5,570 nucleotides of DNA from Pseudomonadota bacterium. GTDB lineage: Bacteria; Pseudomonadota; Alphaproteobacteria; Acetobacterales; Acetobacteraceae. Positions within the stretch are counted from its first letter, which is position 1. The number at the start of each line of letters is the position of its first letter. Under the pieces are notes generated by a model. That model was given only the letters and a program-made list of their open reading frames with translations. It did no database searches and had not been told where the DNA came from. Below, in pieces: positions 4,420 through 5,570 of this stretch. A program made the translations under genes and the position numbers. The DNA is taken from NCBI GenBank assembly GCA_021841985.1, contig JAKCCP010000279.1:1-5570 (forward strand). The letters are read 5' to 3'.

Positions 4420-5427
4420 ATGACCGCGACGGTGCTCTATTCGGAAAAACTATACCAGGACGACGCCGTCGAGCGCGGGATTTTCGGCCCCGATCTTCGT
4501 GTCGTGTTCGCGAACGCGGCGCGGATCGCGGAGATTCCCGACGCCCTCGCGGCCGAAGCCGAGGGGCTGATGATTTTCCGCCATTTTCTCACCGCCGCCG
4601 ATCTCGCCCGGTTTCCGCGGCTCCGCGCCGTGGTGCGCATGGGGGTCGGCTATGACCGGCTTCCCCGCGCCGCCTGTGCAGCAAGCGGCATTCTCGTCTG
4701 CAACGTCCCCGATTACGGCACCACCGAGGTTGCCGATCACGCGATGGCGCTGGCCTTGGCGCTCCGCCGCGGCCTGCTCCTCCACCATGCGGCGCAGCGC
4801 GAAACGCCGCCCGCCGCCTGGACCTATCTCGATCACGCGCTGATCCGCCGGAACGAGAGCCTGGGCTTCGGCATTCTCGGCCTCGGCCGGATCGGCACCG
4901 CGGTCGCCCTCCGCGCCAAGGCCTTTGGCGCCCGCGTCATCGCCTATGACCCGTATCAGCCGAACGGCGTCGAGCGCGCCCTTGGCATCGCGCGGGCGCG
5001 GAGCCTCGATGACTTGCTCGGCGCCGCCGATACGCTCTCGATCCACGCGCCGCTCACGCCGGAGACGCGGGGGATGCTGGGCGCGCGCGAACTCGCGAAG
5101 CTGCCGCCTGGCGCGGTGGTGGTGAACACGGCGCGCGGGCCGATCCTCGATGTCGAGGCGCTGGCGGAGGCGATACGCGCGGGGCATATCGCCGGCGCCG
5201 GCCTCGACGTGCTCCCCACCGAACCGCCGGTCGAGCCGGTGCCGACATTGCTCGCCGCCTATCGCGCGCGCGCGCCCTGGGTGGAAGGGCGGCTGATCAT
5301 CACCCCGCATTCGGCGTTTCATACGCCGGAAGCCTGGCAGGACATCCGCGTCAAATCCGCCGAAACCATGCGCTCAGCCCTGCTCGGCCCACGCCCGCAG
5401 AACGTGATCACGCCTGAGATGTTCTAG
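4420..5427 (+). CDS. D-2-hydroxyacid dehydrogenase, CtBP-like subgroup (NAD-dependent)
   Basis: A complete 335-residue soluble oxidoreductase of the D-isomer-specific 2-hydroxyacid dehydrogenase family, which interconverts 2-keto and D-2-hydroxy acids. The substrate-binding lobe includes VRMGVGYDRLP (72-82) and VCNVPDYGTTEVADHAMAL (93-111); the 'NVPDYGT.EVADHA' wording is typical of the C-terminal-binding-protein-like branch. The Rossmann domain has GILGLGRIG (151-159) and an acidic Asp177 in AYDPY, which favours NAD over NADP. The catalytic triad is intact: Arg239 in NTARGP, Glu268 in PTEPP and His297 in TPHSAFHT. Length is normal for the family. The start has a clean GAGGAG site. The gene is divergent from the atp operon across a 139-base gap and has no partner in view, so the natural substrate (hydroxypyruvate, glyoxylate, phosphoglycerate or another keto acid) cannot be told. 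It is not evidently SerA, as no ACT/regulatory domain is present. Confidence 0.93.
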   Translation: MTATVLYSEKLYQDDAVERGIFGPDLRVVFANAARIAEIPDALAAEAEGLMIFRHFLTAADLARFPRLRAVVRMGVGYDRLPRAACAASGILVCNVPDYGTTEVADHAMALALALRRGLLLHHAAQRETPPAAWTYLDHALIRRNESLGFGILGLGRIGTAVALRAKAFGARVIAYDPYQPNGVERALGIARARSLDDLLGAADTLSIHAPLTPETRGMLGARELAKLPPGAVVVNTARGPILDVEALAEAIRAGHIAGAGLDVLPTEPPVEPVPTLLAAYRARAPWVEGRLIITPHSAFHTPEAWQDIRVKSAETMRSALLGPRPQNVITPEMF

Positions 5428-5570
5428 TTTTACTATGTCATAAGTTTGTGTGCCGTGTGGTATGTTGGCAGCACGGGCAGCGGGGCAAGGCACGAGCGAT
5501 TGCGCGGGCGATGGCGATCCGGACGGATGTGATCGAATTTGGCACGTGACGCTCAGGTCTGACCGGGGGA
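5428..5570. other. Unassigned 3' flank of the dehydrogenase gene
   Basis: No supported gene. The first 40 bases or so are clearly richer in A and T than the rest of the window and include the short dyad TATG-T-CATA (5434-5442). CCGTG (5453-5457) and CACGG (5472-5476) could pair around a 14-base loop, but no T-run follows, so no intrinsic terminator is called. A frame from the ATG at 5462 stays open to the window edge for 36 codons without recognisable motifs. Confidence 0.4.

Noticed and set aside
5462..5570. Start of a new plus-strand gene (ATG at 5462, open to the edge)
   Set aside because: Thirty-six codons with no motif, no good ribosome binding site and unlikely composition; cannot be supported without more sequence.

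Overview
The window is GC-rich, densely packed chromosomal DNA. It looks like an alphaproteobacterium of the Rhodospirillales, probably an acetic-acid-bacteria relative (Acetobacteraceae). The reasons are the isolated F0 ATP synthase operon in the order atpI-atpB-atpE-atpF'-atpF with no F1 genes attached, the duplicated b/b' subunits, the mitochondrial-type His/Glu arrangement in subunit a, and the hisC-tyrA pair. The family-level placement is inference.

Left part (1-989, + strand): the last 35 codons of a histidinol-phosphate/aromatic aminotransferase (hisC) overlap by 8 bases the start of tyrA, a prephenate/arogenate dehydrogenase. Together they supply two late steps of tyrosine (and histidine) synthesis. 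tyrA converges, with a 38-base gap, on the end of the next gene group.

Middle part (1028-4280, - strand): a single co-directional run reading right to left: atpI (assembly/accessory membrane protein), atpB (subunit a), atpE (subunit c), atpF' (b'), atpF (b), and a small predicted lipoprotein of unknown function that overlaps the end of atpF. The four structural genes make the complete membrane sector of a proton-driven F1F0 ATP synthase; the F1 genes must lie elsewhere. The spacers around atpE stand out. Upstream of it is a 21-base tandem repeat that gives a pyrimidine-rich leader, and downstream is a perfect 9-bp hairpin directly in front of the atpF' ribosome binding site. Both are good candidates for setting the high c-subunit ratio.

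Right part (4281-5570): a 139-base divergent promoter region carries a sigma70-like promoter for the atp operon and a well-formed palindrome abutting its -35 box. It is followed on the + strand by a complete D-2-hydroxyacid dehydrogenase of the CtBP-like subgroup (4420-5427). The last 143 bases are locally less GC-rich and hold no gene I can support.

I see no CRISPR array, tRNA, rRNA, insertion sequence or clear new biological system. The long open frames antisense to tyrA and the atp genes are high-GC shadows. The most worthwhile items are the regulatory structures around atpE, the palindrome in the divergent region, and the unidentified lipoprotein with its problematic start.
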